DNA from: Denitrificimonas caeni DSM 24390
GTDB lineage: Bacteria; Pseudomonadota; Gammaproteobacteria; Pseudomonadales; Pseudomonadaceae
Reading direction: 5' to 3'
NCBI RefSeq assembly: GCF_000421765.1
Contig: NZ_ATXQ01000001.1
Coordinates: forward strand, 1-64,000
Length of the DNA: 64,000 nt
Under the pieces are notes generated by a model. That model was given only the letters and a program-made list of their open reading frames with translations. It ran no database searches and had not been told where the DNA came from. Positions 44,338 through 52,589 of this stretch are shown here, piece after piece (the stretch's first letter is position 1; each line of letters starts with the position of its first letter). Both the position numbers and the translations under genes were made by a program.

Positions 44338-44440
44338 TAGGAGCGCAAGCCACTAGCCCACACTTGCACAACCTCTGGGAGCGCGGGCCGCTGGCCCGCA
44401 TCCGCCAAAATCCCCAAGATTGCGAGCCGCTGGCCCGCAC
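44338..44440. repeat. cluster of REP-like palindromes (GCGGGCC-GCT-GGCCCGC)
   Basis: One perfect copy, GCGGGCCGCTGGCCCGC at 44383-44399 inside GGGAGCGCGGGCCGCTGGCC, with degenerate copies on each side (about 44338-44361 and 44424-44441). Further copies are at 49441-49464, 51246-51270 and 51361-51383. The rest of 44265-44614 contains no gene except the lost Fic end. Confidence 0.85.
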
Positions 44441-44499
44441 AGACGCAACATGGCGCCGTCAAATAGACTGCAACGATCTCGCAAAGGTGGAGGCACCGA

Positions 44500-45112
44500 C
44501 ACTACAGCCGGATAATACACGTGCCAGAAGCCGCTCTCACTTTGTGTAAACAGGTGTCTTTTGACGCGCCTCGCGACAGGCTGCAGCCATACCTTCTCCA
44601 GACACCCCACCCCACTAAAAAGCATAACCAGAGAGCTCTGCCAACTGGTCTAAAAATATTCTCTGCACCCGGCCGTTACCCTCTCGAAACGGATGGATCA
44701 TATTCACCCGTCCCAAGTAATAGGCGGCTTTATATACAAAATCTGTTATATCCAACTCACGAAGAAAGCTATCTTTGTGCGGCTGATCAAATACCTCAGC
44801 AGACACATCCTCGATCTTTCGGTAAGGCAAAAAAAGCTGACCACCTTTAGAGATTTCAGTTTGTCGTAACTGACCTGCCCACTCGTAAATATCGCTGAAG
44901 AGATAATGGTGGATGCGACACATGTGCTTAAGATTGAAGGTCGGCTCTATTGGGTTCGCTATCAACTCTGCAAAAGCCACTTTACTGATAGCGGCTTCAG
45001 CTTCATTCAGCGCTTGGGTATTGGTAATACCCAAACGATTGATTAGACAGGTAGAACCACTCAGCAGATAAGGATCTTCTTCCTGAAGATCATAGTTCCC
45101 ATAGCCTTGCAT
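44500..45112 (-). pseudogene. Fic-domain protein, frameshifted at the C-terminus
   Basis: The intact part, 44615-45112 (165 residues), starts just after the antitoxin stop. It holds the AMPylation motif HPFREGNGRVQR (about residue 140) and the flap region (QTEISKGGQLFLPYRKI). A stop comes early at SGYAF. Removing one T from the five-T run (44617-44621) restores GYAFSGVSGEGMAAACREAR QKTPVYTK, then one stop, then ERLLARVLS, which looks like the normal C-terminal helices of class I Fic proteins. The catalytic loop is complete but the fold's last helices are lost, so activity is uncertain. The VbhA-like inhibitor is intact. Confidence 0.8.
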
Positions 45113-45116
45113 CACA

Positions 45117-45308
45117 TCAAGAGGTTGAAGAAGCTTGCTGGTACTTTGCTACCAGTTGTATCCTTACTGACTCGCCTGATACACGACCAGCAGCCACTTT
45201 CAGCATTATAGCTTCTGACTGCTTCGTCATCTGTATACCTTCAATGGCCATGGAGCCTACAGCCTGACGAACCTTGAACGCCAACAATTGAGCTTTGGTG
45301 TATTTCAT
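45117..45308 (-). CDS. VbhA-type Fic antitoxin
   Basis: 63 residues from the ATG at 45308 (GGAGGA upstream); longer frames run into the 89-bp repeats. The inhibitory helix carries SMAIEG (residues 19-24), matching the [S/T]-x3-E-[G/N] motif whose Glu blocks the ATP site of class I Fic enzymes. The C-terminal half VSGESVRIQLVAKYQ is the usual VbhA ending. It is followed within 5 bp by the Fic gene. Confidence 0.88.
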   Translation of the reverse strand: MKYTKAQLLAFKVRQAVGSMAIEGIQMTKQSEAIMLKVAAGRVSGESVRIQLVAKYQQASSTS

Positions 45309-45412
45309 AGTGTTCCTCCAATGACAGCCACAGCATAGCGCTGCGAGCCGCACACAGGCAAGACGCCTCACGACCTTTGCGCCCATTCCCCCGTCTTTGC
45401 GAGCGCCACCCT

Positions 45413-45501
45413 GTCTTTGCGAGCGCAGCGAAGCAATCCACTTCGCAGACCGCACGGTGTCCAACCATGGACTGCCACCTCGCTACGCTCCTCGCAGAGA
45501 C
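45413..45501 (+). repeat. 89-bp MITE-like repeat, copy 1
   Basis: Begins GTCTTTGCGAGCGCAGCGAA and ends GCTACGCTCCTCGCAGAGAC, which are imperfect inverted ends. A near-identical copy is at 45590-45678, and related copies are at 47502-47613, 49281-49367 and (eroded) 60127-60212; half copies at 45512-45542 and 49224-49258. Confidence 0.85.
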
Positions 45502-45589
45502 AGCACTGCATAGACTGCCACGGCCTACGGCCTCGCAGAGACAGAAACGCGTCTTGGCGAACCCCACCTGTCTTGGCGAGCACCACCCA

Positions 45590-45678
45590 GTCTTTGCGAG
45601 CGCAGCGAAGCAATCCACTTCGCAGACCGCACGGTATCAAACCATGGACTGCCGCGTCGCTACGCTCCTCGCAGAGAC
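45590..45678 (+). repeat. 89-bp MITE-like repeat, copy 2
   Basis: Same length and ends as copy 1, differing at a few positions (for example CACGGTATC for CACGGTGTC). A different but related unit (GTCATTGCGACCGCGAGGAA) begins at 45687. Confidence 0.85.
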
Positions 45679-45766
45679 GGTGTTCTGTCATTGCGACCGC
45701 GAGGAACGTGGCGGGAAGCAATCTACCTATCAAACCACGCGTGGCCAGTCTTCCAGCACATGAAAA

Positions 45767-45862
45767 GGCATTATAATGCCAATATATTCTGACTCGCATG
45801 AATTTTAGGCATTATATTGCCATTTATAGTTTGTATGATAAGATTTTCAGCATTATATTGCC
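45767..45862 (+). promoter_or_regulatory. three operator-like palindromes upstream of hipA, spaced 41 bp
   Basis: GGCATTATAATGCC (perfect palindrome, 45767-45780), GGCATTATATTGCC (45808-45821) and AGCATTATATTGCC (45849-45862). Start-to-start spacing is 41 bp twice, near four helical turns. The last lies 14 bp before the hipA ATG. TATAAT inside the first may be a -10 box. Fits cooperative binding of the HipB-like protein. Confidence 0.8.
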
Positions 45863-45875
45863 TGGTGGTACATCC

Positions 45876-47207
45876 ATGAATGCATTAACTCTACAGCTCT
45901 ATGCCCAAGGTCAATGGCATGATGCTGCACTACTGAGCGTTACCAACCCTCAGCAAGGATTACGCGCTGGTTGCACTTTAGGTTATATATCCAATTACCT
46001 GGTGGATTGCCTCGAAAAAGAGCACACAGCCCTAGCGTGGTCGTTGAGCGCTAACTTACCACTCGGCTGGGCTGCTTATGCTAATGCGCCGGTTTGGGCT
46101 GCCTTGCAAGATATCATCCCTGCAGGTGCGGCACGCCGTTTCTTAGAGCAGCGCTACGGACTGCAGCGTCCAGCGGGTATGGCCATGGATGTTTACTTAC
46201 TTGCCCAATGCACACCTGCGCCCATTGGCCATTTACGCATTAAAGAAGCAGCCGAATTAATAACCACTGCTCCAGCATTAGGCTTTTCACGCGACAGTGT
46301 GGTGCGCCGGGATAACCACTTTTTAGAATATGCCTATGAACAAGGTGCAGCCATTGGCGGCGCAACCGGAGCAGGCGGTGAAGCACCTAAACTACTGTTA
46401 ACTGAAGCTGCGGATGGCTTACTGTATGCGGACGCCAGTTTAGCCGATGAGCATGCAGTAACACATTGGTTTATTAAGTTTCCACGCCATACAGCAAACG
46501 CTACCGATCAAGATATTTTACGCAGCGAATATTGCTATTACCGCGCCATTCATCAGCTTGGGTTTTCCACGGTTGAACAATCAGGATTAGCCCTTGAAGA
46601 AATGAATAAACCGAGCTTATGGATGCGACGCTTTGATCGACGGGTCGAGAATCAGCAGGTGCAAAGGTTTGCCGTTGAATCAATTTACTCCTTACTAGAG
46701 GTCACAGAACCGGGTAGTTATTTACAGCATGTAGAAGTGCTTAAACGCTTGATATGCCTTTGGCGATTGCAGCAGCAAGAATCAACTATTGCTGAGTTAG
46801 TGCTGGAGTACTTACGCCGTGATTTACTTAATCAAGTGCTCGGCAATAGTGATAATCATGGCCGCAATACATCCATTATTCGCGGTGAACAGTCTATAGC
46901 TTTAGCGCCCATTTATGATTTAGCACCCATGGTGATGGATGACGAGGGCATTACTCGCACCACTAAATGGCCACAGACTCTTGAGCGTGGTGGGCAGGTT
47001 GATTGGCTGGCAGTCTGTCAGCTGGTCGGCGAACTGGCCGATCTTACGCCGGAGTGGCTGTACCAGCAGTTGCGAGATACTGCACAGCTGCTGTTAGCGC
47101 TGCCCGATTTACTGCTCGATTTAGGCCTGCCTGAACGAACTTGGCAACACCCTAGAATCCCATTACGTCACTTACAGCGCCAATTCACTTTGTGGGGGTT
47201 ATGTTAA
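45876..47207 (+). CDS. hipA: HipA-family Ser/Thr kinase toxin
   Basis: 443 residues from the ATG at 45876; the longer frame from 45798 runs through the operators. N-terminal Couple_hipA-type region (LGYISNYLVDCLEKEHTALA), then the kinase-like fold: FSRDSVVRRDNHFLEYAYEQ GAAIGGATGAGG (nucleotide loop), HWFIKFPR (ATP-binding Lys), NQVLGNSDNHGRNTSI (catalytic loop) and APIYDLAPMV (metal-binding Asp). HipA phosphorylates translation-related proteins to halt growth; target here unknown. Overlaps the HTH antitoxin gene by one base, with the toxin first. Confidence 0.88.
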   Translation: MNALTLQLYAQGQWHDAALLSVTNPQQGLRAGCTLGYISNYLVDCLEKEHTALAWSLSANLPLGWAAYANAPVWAALQDIIPAGAARRFLEQRYGLQRPAGMAMDVYLLAQCTPAPIGHLRIKEAAELITTAPALGFSRDSVVRRDNHFLEYAYEQGAAIGGATGAGGEAPKLLLTEAADGLLYADASLADEHAVTHWFIKFPRHTANATDQDILRSEYCYYRAIHQLGFSTVEQSGLALEEMNKPSLWMRRFDRRVENQQVQRFAVESIYSLLEVTEPGSYLQHVEVLKRLICLWRLQQQESTIAELVLEYLRRDLLNQVLGNSDNHGRNTSIIRGEQSIALAPIYDLAPMVMDDEGITRTTKWPQTLERGGQVDWLAVCQLVGELADLTPEWLYQQLRDTAQLLLALPDLLLDLGLPERTWQHPRIPLRHLQRQFTLWGLC

Positions 47208-47476
47208 TGGATGTTTTTGAGCGACAGCGTTACTTAGATGAACTGGGTGAACAACTGGCAAAGGGTAAAATCAGCATCGGTGAGGCGGTATACAGATTAC
47301 GTAAAGACGTTACCGGCTTAGGCCAAGCGCCATTTGCGCGCATGTGCAAAATATCTTTGCGAGCCTTGCGGCAAATTGAGCACAATGAAGGCAATCCAAC
47401 CTTGCAGACTTTAAACAATATTTTTAACTTATTTGGCATGCAGATAGGCGTCATTAAACGCGCACAGCCATATTAA
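47207..47476 (+). CDS. HipB-like helix-turn-helix antitoxin
   Basis: 89 residues from the ATG at 47207 (TAATG overlap with hipA; GGGGG eight bases upstream). XRE-type HTH: APFARMCKISLRALRQIEHN EGNPTLQTLNNIFNLFG. It should bind the HipA kinase and the three palindromes upstream of hipA. The order toxin-antitoxin is the reverse of classic hipBA. Confidence 0.85.
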   Translation: MDVFERQRYLDELGEQLAKGKISIGEAVYRLRKDVTGLGQAPFARMCKISLRALRQIEHNEGNPTLQTLNNIFNLFGMQIGVIKRAQPY

Positions 47477-47501
47477 TCTGCCAGTCTCTGCGCCCCATGC
47501 C

Positions 47502-47613
47502 GTCTTTGCGAGCGTAGCGAAGCAATCCAACCCTGTAGGTCGGGCTTCAGCCCGACAAGTCAGCCTAAAGGCAGACCTACAGACTGCCACGTCGCTACAC
47601 TCCTCGCAGATAC
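47502..47613 (+). repeat. MITE-like repeat with nested second repeat
   Basis: Has the GTCTTTGCGAGCGTAGCGAA start and a CTCCTCGCAGATAC end, but the centre is replaced by GTAGGTCGGGCTTCAGCCCG … AGGCAGACCTACA, a separate palindromic unit (GTAGGTC … GACCTAC arms). Confidence 0.75.
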
Positions 47614-47637
47614 GAATCTGGCCTCACAGCAGCACAG

Positions 47638-48489
47638 CTAAGTATTACTCACTCCTGTATCTGTAAACCTAATACGCTCTGCCAACTGCATAAAATAATT
47701 ATGCGACCAAATATCTAAAGCCTGTGCATTTGCAATAAAGCGTCGCACATCATTCTTGGCCGACTCAACATCCAGTTGCTCAATGCGCTGCATTAACCAT
47801 GCGCGAAACAAATCGGGAGTTAAAAGCTCGTCACCTAAATCCCCACTTTGCCTAGCTCGCATCTCTAAATGCGTTAAATTTAACTCAGCACCCTGCCGCA
47901 CATACCATTCAAAATCGAACCAGTCTCGTCCCTTAACTCGATTTTTCCATCGTCTAAACAACAGGGCATGCATTTTACCGGCATACAAATCAGACAAGCT
48001 AAAACACTTCACATACACAGAATAAGGATTCAACAACAGCTTTTCTTCGGTTTTAAAACCCAGCGGTGGCTCAGTATCGACCTCGAACTTAATTTTCAAC
48101 GCTTTCTGGCCACGTACGCTCACGTCATAAATACTGGTATTTTTCTTTAAAAATGCAGATACCACCGCCGTTTCAATCGATTTTTCACGCGCCGAAATCT
48201 CTACCTCAAACCCTAATGCATTAAACTCAGCAATCAAGGCATCAAAGTAGGGCTCAAAAGAAAAGTCTGCTTGTGGTTGCAGTAAGGAAAAATCCAAGTC
48301 TTCTGAAAATCGAGGCAGGTCGTAAAAGATTCGCAAACAGGTACCGCCATAAAAAGCCGCCTTATCAAAAAAACCTGCTCGCACTAAACCTGCTAACGCA
48401 ATCTCTTGCATTACTTCACGCAAAGCGTCGTTGATATCATCACCATCAGCCAAATGATATTTTTTCAGCATCTGCTCAACAACGCTCAT
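47638..48489 (-). CDS. abiEii: AbiEii/AbiGii-type nucleotidyltransferase toxin
   Basis: 283 residues, start overlapping the AbiEi stop by 4 bp. The nucleotidyltransferase signature FYGGTCLRIFYDLPRFSEDL DFSLL (about 44-68) holds the G-G-T-x-L-R and D-L-D-F motifs, with KIKFEVDTEPP as a further strand and KMHALLFRRWKNRVKGRDWF DFEWY as the conserved C-terminal part. AbiEii modifies tRNA or other RNA ends in abortive infection and toxin-antitoxin systems. Full length. It forms a pair with the upstream regulator. Confidence 0.93.
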   Translation of the reverse strand: MSVVEQMLKKYHLADGDDINDALREVMQEIALAGLVRAGFFDKAAFYGGTCLRIFYDLPRFSEDLDFSLLQPQADFSFEPYFDALIAEFNALGFEVEISAREKSIETAVVSAFLKKNTSIYDVSVRGQKALKIKFEVDTEPPLGFKTEEKLLLNPYSVYVKCFSLSDLYAGKMHALLFRRWKNRVKGRDWFDFEWYVRQGAELNLTHLEMRARQSGDLGDELLTPDLFRAWLMQRIEQLDVESAKNDVRRFIANAQALDIWSHNYFMQLAERIRFTDTGVSNT

Positions 48490-49121
48490 AGCAACCCCTC
48501 TAGCACCTGACGCAAAGCTTTAAACTGGCGTGTTTTATAACCAGAGTTCGCATAACTCTCTAGCACGGTCGCGTCAAAATCAGCTAAAAGTTCTGCATCC
48601 ATGCGTAGGTCTTCAAACAAAAAAGCCTCCATAGAAGCCTTGCCTAAAGCCTTTAAGTGACGAGCTAACAAAACCGTATCACACACCGCTTTGGTTGGAC
48701 TCGCCAGCCAAAAGTATTGATTACCGACGCTCTCAATCGTTAAACCAAGCGGAAAAAGCTGCTGCGGAATCTTAGAGTAAGAAAAACGCCCCAAGGAATT
48801 TTCCAACTCCCGCCCACGCCCTGTGCAGACAGACGTGACCTCAACGACTCGCTCAGGAATCAATCCATGCCATGACAGTGCATACTCCAAAGAGACACAA
48901 GAAGGTCCATACAATCGATTGGCAATCAAAGGCAAGCACAAGGCTTCTTGACGCCAGGGCGCACCCACAACATACAAGCCGCGCTTTAAAGAAATAAGTG
49001 TGCCTGAGGCTAACCATTCCGAAATTTTATCATTCGGACGTGCGTAATCAGACAACAAAGGCAATAGCGCACCATGCGAAAACGGCACAGCACCAAAGGA
49101 AGATAAACGATGCTCAAACAT
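48486..49121 (-). CDS. abiEi: AbiEi-type antitoxin/transcriptional regulator
   Basis: 211 residues, ATG at 49121. An N-terminal winged-helix region (SEWLASGTLISLKRGLYVVG) is followed by the AbiEi C-terminal fold (YGPSCVSLEYALSWHGLIPE and LASPTKAVCDTVLLA). AbiEi-type proteins repress the operon and counter the toxin without stable protein contact (type IV). An A/T-rich inverted region (CGGAAATTATCCG, about 49149-49161) just upstream may be its operator. Confidence 0.88.
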   Translation of the reverse strand: MFEHRLSSFGAVPFSHGALLPLLSDYARPNDKISEWLASGTLISLKRGLYVVGAPWRQEALCLPLIANRLYGPSCVSLEYALSWHGLIPERVVEVTSVCTGRGRELENSLGRFSYSKIPQQLFPLGLTIESVGNQYFWLASPTKAVCDTVLLARHLKALGKASMEAFLFEDLRMDAELLADFDATVLESYANSGYKTRQFKALRQVLEGLL

Positions 49122-49199
49122 AAAGATCTTATTCTTGATTAGATAATCGGAAATTATCCGTTTATCCGCACATAATTACAACAAAAGTAACAAACACTA

Positions 49200-49470
49200 C
49201 GCTCTATCACTAAATCTATCCCCATGGACCGCCACGGCCTACGGCCTCGCAGAGACAGAAGCGCGTCATTGAGCCACACCGTCTTTGCGAGCGCAGCGAA
49301 GCAATCCACCTCGCAAACACCACGGTGTCCAACCATGGACTGCCGCGGCCTACGGCCTCGCAGAGACGCGTATCAATAAACTGCCGCTACGCTCCTCGCA
49401 ATGTCCGTTTTCAGCGCGCTCCTCGCAATGACCGCGCCCCTGGGAGCGCGGGCCGCTGGCCCGCATTTAG
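49200..49470. repeat. repeat block: MITE-like copy, half copies and REP palindrome
   Basis: An 87-bp copy at 49281-49367, half units at 49224-49258 and 49379-49431, and a REP-like GGGAGCGCGGGCCGCTGGCC at 49442-49464. No gene in 49122-49500. Confidence 0.8.
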
Positions 49471-49500
49471 CATCACTGCCAGCCCAGCGAAACAACCTAC

Positions 49501-51078
49501 CTACAACACCCCAGCCAACAACCCCTGCGCCTCATCAATCAACAACTGCAAATGCGCTTCACTGATAAAGCTCTCAGCATAAATCTTATACAACGCCTCA
49601 GTACCACTGGGCCGCGCGGCAAACCAGCCGTTCTCAGTACAGACCTTAATCCCACCAATCGCCGCATCATTGCCTGGGGCATTGAGTAGCACCGCGGTAA
49701 TCGCCTCACCCGCCAATTCAGTGGCGCGAATATGCGCAACAGTCAAACCCTTAAACGCAGCCTTCTGCTCAGGCGTGGCAGCGGCATCAATGCGGCGGTA
49801 ATAAGGCGTACCGTGTTGCGCCGTGAGCTTGGCATAATACTGTGATGGGCTTAAACCGGTCACTGCAGTGATTTCCGCCGCTAACAAACACAAGACAATA
49901 CCGTCTTTATCTGTGGTCCAAGTGTCACCGGCAAAGGTTAATACAGTTGCTCCTGCACTTTCCTCACCGGCAAAAGCTAATTCACGCTGATGCAAACCCT
50001 CAACAAACCACTTAAACCCCACCGGCACTTCATACAACTCACGGCCATGGGCCGCGACAATGCGATCCATCAAGGATGAAGTGACCAAGGTTTTGCCAAT
50101 CTTTAGCGCAGATGACCACAGCGGCCGATGGGTTAACAGGTAATCCACACACACGCACAAAAAGTGATTGGGATTCATCAAACCGGCGGCATCAACAATG
50201 CCATGCCGATCCGCATCGGGGTCATTGGCAAAGGACAAAGCAAACTGCTCACGAATCTTCAGTAAATTCGCCATGGCCGCAGGGCTTGAGCAATCCATAC
50301 GAATGCGGCCATCGTGGTCCGGCGGCATAAAGGCAAACTCAGGGTCTTGGCTGCTATTGACCACAGTGATATTCAAGCCAGCATCCGTCGCCAACGCCTG
50401 CCACACCGCCAAAGCCGTACCGCCCATGGGATCAACACCCAGCTTTAAACCGGACTGGCGAATCGCGGCTAAATCCACCACCTGATCCAGTTCGGCAATA
50501 TAACGCGCCACATAATCGTACTGCGCAACCTGCGCCAAAGCATCCGATAACGCCACACGCTGCACCGCAACACAAGCATCACGCAAATACTGATTCGCCC
50601 GCGCTTCAATCCAACTCGTTACATCACTGTCTGCTGGACCACCATCGGGCGTGTTGTATTTAATACCGCCATCTTCCGGTGGATTATGCGATGGGGTAAT
50701 AATCAAACCATCGGCCAAATCCGCCAAACGCTGCGCGTTATAGCTTAAAATCGCCCGACTGACCAAAGGCGTCGCCGTCACGCCCTCATCCTGAGCCATA
50801 CGCACCGCCACCTGATTGGCCAGCAACACCTGCAACGCCACCTCCCAAGCCGGGCGTGATAAAGCATGAGTGTCTAAACCGATAAACAACGGCCCAGCAA
50901 TCCCCGCCTGCAGACGATAATCCACCACAGCTTGGGCAATGGCGAGAATGTGTTGCTCGTTAAAACTGGCGGTTAAAGAAGAACCGCGATGGCCGGAGGT
51001 GCCGAAGCTGACTAACTGAGCGGGAAAAGTAGAATCGGGTTTAACAGAATAAAAGGCATCGAGCCAAGGGGTGATCAA
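49501..51078 (-). CDS. pgm: alpha-D-glucose phosphate-specific phosphoglucomutase
   Basis: 525 residues from a TTG at 51078, with GGAG eight bases upstream; the frame continues to 51411 but that part is translated repeat DNA. It interconverts glucose-1-P and glucose-6-P for nucleotide sugar supply. Motifs: VSFGTSGHRGSS near the start, catalytic ITPSHNPPEDGGIKYN, metal-binding NDPDADRHGI, sugar loop FAGEESAGATV and phosphate loop RPSGTEALYKIY. Slightly shorter at the N-terminus than E. coli Pgm (546 residues) but has the corresponding start (LITPWLDAFYSVKPD). Repeats on both sides. Confidence 0.93.
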   Translation of the reverse strand: MITPWLDAFYSVKPDSTFPAQLVSFGTSGHRGSSLTASFNEQHILAIAQAVVDYRLQAGIAGPLFIGLDTHALSRPAWEVALQVLLANQVAVRMAQDEGVTATPLVSRAILSYNAQRLADLADGLIITPSHNPPEDGGIKYNTPDGGPADSDVTSWIEARANQYLRDACVAVQRVALSDALAQVAQYDYVARYIAELDQVVDLAAIRQSGLKLGVDPMGGTALAVWQALATDAGLNITVVNSSQDPEFAFMPPDHDGRIRMDCSSPAAMANLLKIREQFALSFANDPDADRHGIVDAAGLMNPNHFLCVCVDYLLTHRPLWSSALKIGKTLVTSSLMDRIVAAHGRELYEVPVGFKWFVEGLHQRELAFAGEESAGATVLTFAGDTWTTDKDGIVLCLLAAEITAVTGLSPSQYYAKLTAQHGTPYYRRIDAAATPEQKAAFKGLTVAHIRATELAGEAITAVLLNAPGNDAAIGGIKVCTENGWFAARPSGTEALYKIYAESFISEAHLQLLIDEAQGLLAGVL

Positions 51079-51119
51079 GATTGAAACTCCATTACTGTAT
51101 GACGCTGCATCGCTATTAA

Positions 51120-51400
51120 CTATAAACGGCCACGGCCTAAAGGCTCGCAGTGACGGTACTGTGTCTTTACGACCTCTCGCGCTGTCTTTGCGACCGCAAG
51201 GAACATGGCGGGAAGCAATCCATCCCGAAACCACGCGGCGCTCAATGGGAGCGCGGACCGCTGGCCCGCATTTAGCATCACTGCAAGCCCAGCTCCGTCT
51301 TTGCGACCGCGAGTAACGTGGCGGAGAGCAATCCATCCCGCAAGCCACGCGGCGCACACTAGGAGCGCGGGCCGCTGGCCCGCACCTGCATAACATAGCA
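51120..51400. repeat. repeat block upstream of pgm
   Basis: Two units of the type GTCTTTGCGACCGC(A/G)AGGAA … GCAATCCATCCCG (about 51190-51240 and 51298-51345) alternate with two REP-like palindromes (51246-51270, 51361-51383). Nothing else is seen in 51079-51464; the pgm promoter must lie in or beside these repeats. Confidence 0.8.
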
Positions 51401-51464
51401 TTGGCGAACAAACTGCCAAGCCACTACGCTACTAGCGGAAAAATCAGCCTGGATACATCAGTCG

Positions 51465-52589
51465 TTACTTTAAGAGCATCCCCACCAACCGCTCATTGAC
51501 TTCCTGCGCATCAAACTTCTCTTGCGCAATGCGGTAGCTCTCTTTGCCCATTTGCTCAATCAGCTCTGGCTGCTCAATAAAACGAATCATTTTTTCAGCG
51601 AGCTGTTCAGGCGACCAAGGTGGTACAAAAAAACCATTCACCCCATCCACAACAGTTTCACGGCAACCTGGCACATCAGTGGTAATCACTGCTCGCCCAA
51701 TCGCCAACGCTTCTTGGGTACTGCGCGGCACGCCTTCTCGATACGAAGGCAAAACAAACACACTTGAATTTGCAAGCCACTCACCAACATTATCAACGTG
51801 ACCAGGATAAATCACAGCACCTTGGGCAATCAACGTATCTAACTCTATACGTGTCAGCCCACCAGGATTTGCCTCATCTAGGCCACCAAGCATGACAAAC
51901 TCAGCCTCAGGATAGCGCTGCCTCACTAACTGCGCAGCGGCAATGTATTCATTCACGCCTTTTTCAGCCAATAAGCGCCCAATAAATATAAAGCGTACAG
52001 GCTCAGATGGCGCTGAACTATAAGGATAATCCGCCAAGTTCAAACCGATACCACCCAATACACTGACATTACGCGTTTTGATTTTGTAGCGTTCAAGCAA
52101 ATCCACTGGATCATCAGGATTGAGAAAGATCACCCGATCAGCAAAACGAAACGCCACGCGATACAACATCACCTGAATACGGCGGATGAGTTTAGTTTTG
52201 AAGCTTGGCCCAGCAGGTTGATCGGTAAAGACAAAACCTAAACCCTCTAACATCGCAATACGACGCGGCACCTTGGCCAGCGCAGCAGCTAACGTCCCAT
52301 AGATAACAGGCTTAGAAAAGTATGAAAAAACAATATCAGGCTGAATGTCTTTCAGCAGTCGCTTGAGCTGTAACAGTGTTTTTAAATCGGCCAACGGATT
52401 TAAACCCGCACGGCTTAGGCTGTAATCAACAGGAATAGCACCAAGCGCTGTAACTTGCTGCTTTTGTGCCGGCGTGAAGTCGGTGGCGAAGGTATAAACT
52501 TGATAGCCTTGTTGAACTAGAGACAAAATCAAGTCGCGACGAAAACCAAGAATGGAGGCAGCAGTGGTGCCGATGATGGTTAGCTTCAA
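51465..52589 (-). CDS. GT4 family glycosyltransferase
   Basis: 374 residues from a TTG at 52589 that overlaps the acyltransferase stop by 4 bp. N-terminal GT-B fold (IGTTAASILGFRRDLILSLV and GLGFVFTDQPAG) and C-terminal nucleotide-sugar half with RFIFIGRLLAEKGVNEYIAA, SYREGVPRSTQEALAIGRAV (E-x7-E) and TTDVPGCRETV. Resembles PglA/WbjE-like transferases adding a HexNAc or deoxyhexose in O-unit assembly at the inner membrane; exact sugar unknown. Confidence 0.88.
   Translation of the reverse strand: MKLTIIGTTAASILGFRRDLILSLVQQGYQVYTFATDFTPAQKQQVTALGAIPVDYSLSRAGLNPLADLKTLLQLKRLLKDIQPDIVFSYFSKPVIYGTLAAALAKVPRRIAMLEGLGFVFTDQPAGPSFKTKLIRRIQVMLYRVAFRFADRVIFLNPDDPVDLLERYKIKTRNVSVLGGIGLNLADYPYSSAPSEPVRFIFIGRLLAEKGVNEYIAAAQLVRQRYPEAEFVMLGGLDEANPGGLTRIELDTLIAQGAVIYPGHVDNVGEWLANSSVFVLPSYREGVPRSTQEALAIGRAVITTDVPGCRETVVDGVNGFFVPPWSPEQLAEKMIRFIEQPELIEQMGKESYRIAQEKFDAQEVNERLVGMLLK

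Noticed and set aside
45413-45678. CRISPR-like repeated units
   Set aside because: Only two adjacent 89-bp units, with no regular short repeats, spacers or cas genes; they are MITE-like elements.
45368-45799. Open frames of 119-143 codons on both strands upstream of hipA
   Set aside because: They are translations of the 89-bp repeats and would overlap each other.
51079-51411. N-terminal extension of phosphoglucomutase by 111 codons
   Set aside because: The extension is REP/MITE repeat DNA; the family start coincides with a TTG at 51078 that has a ribosome site.
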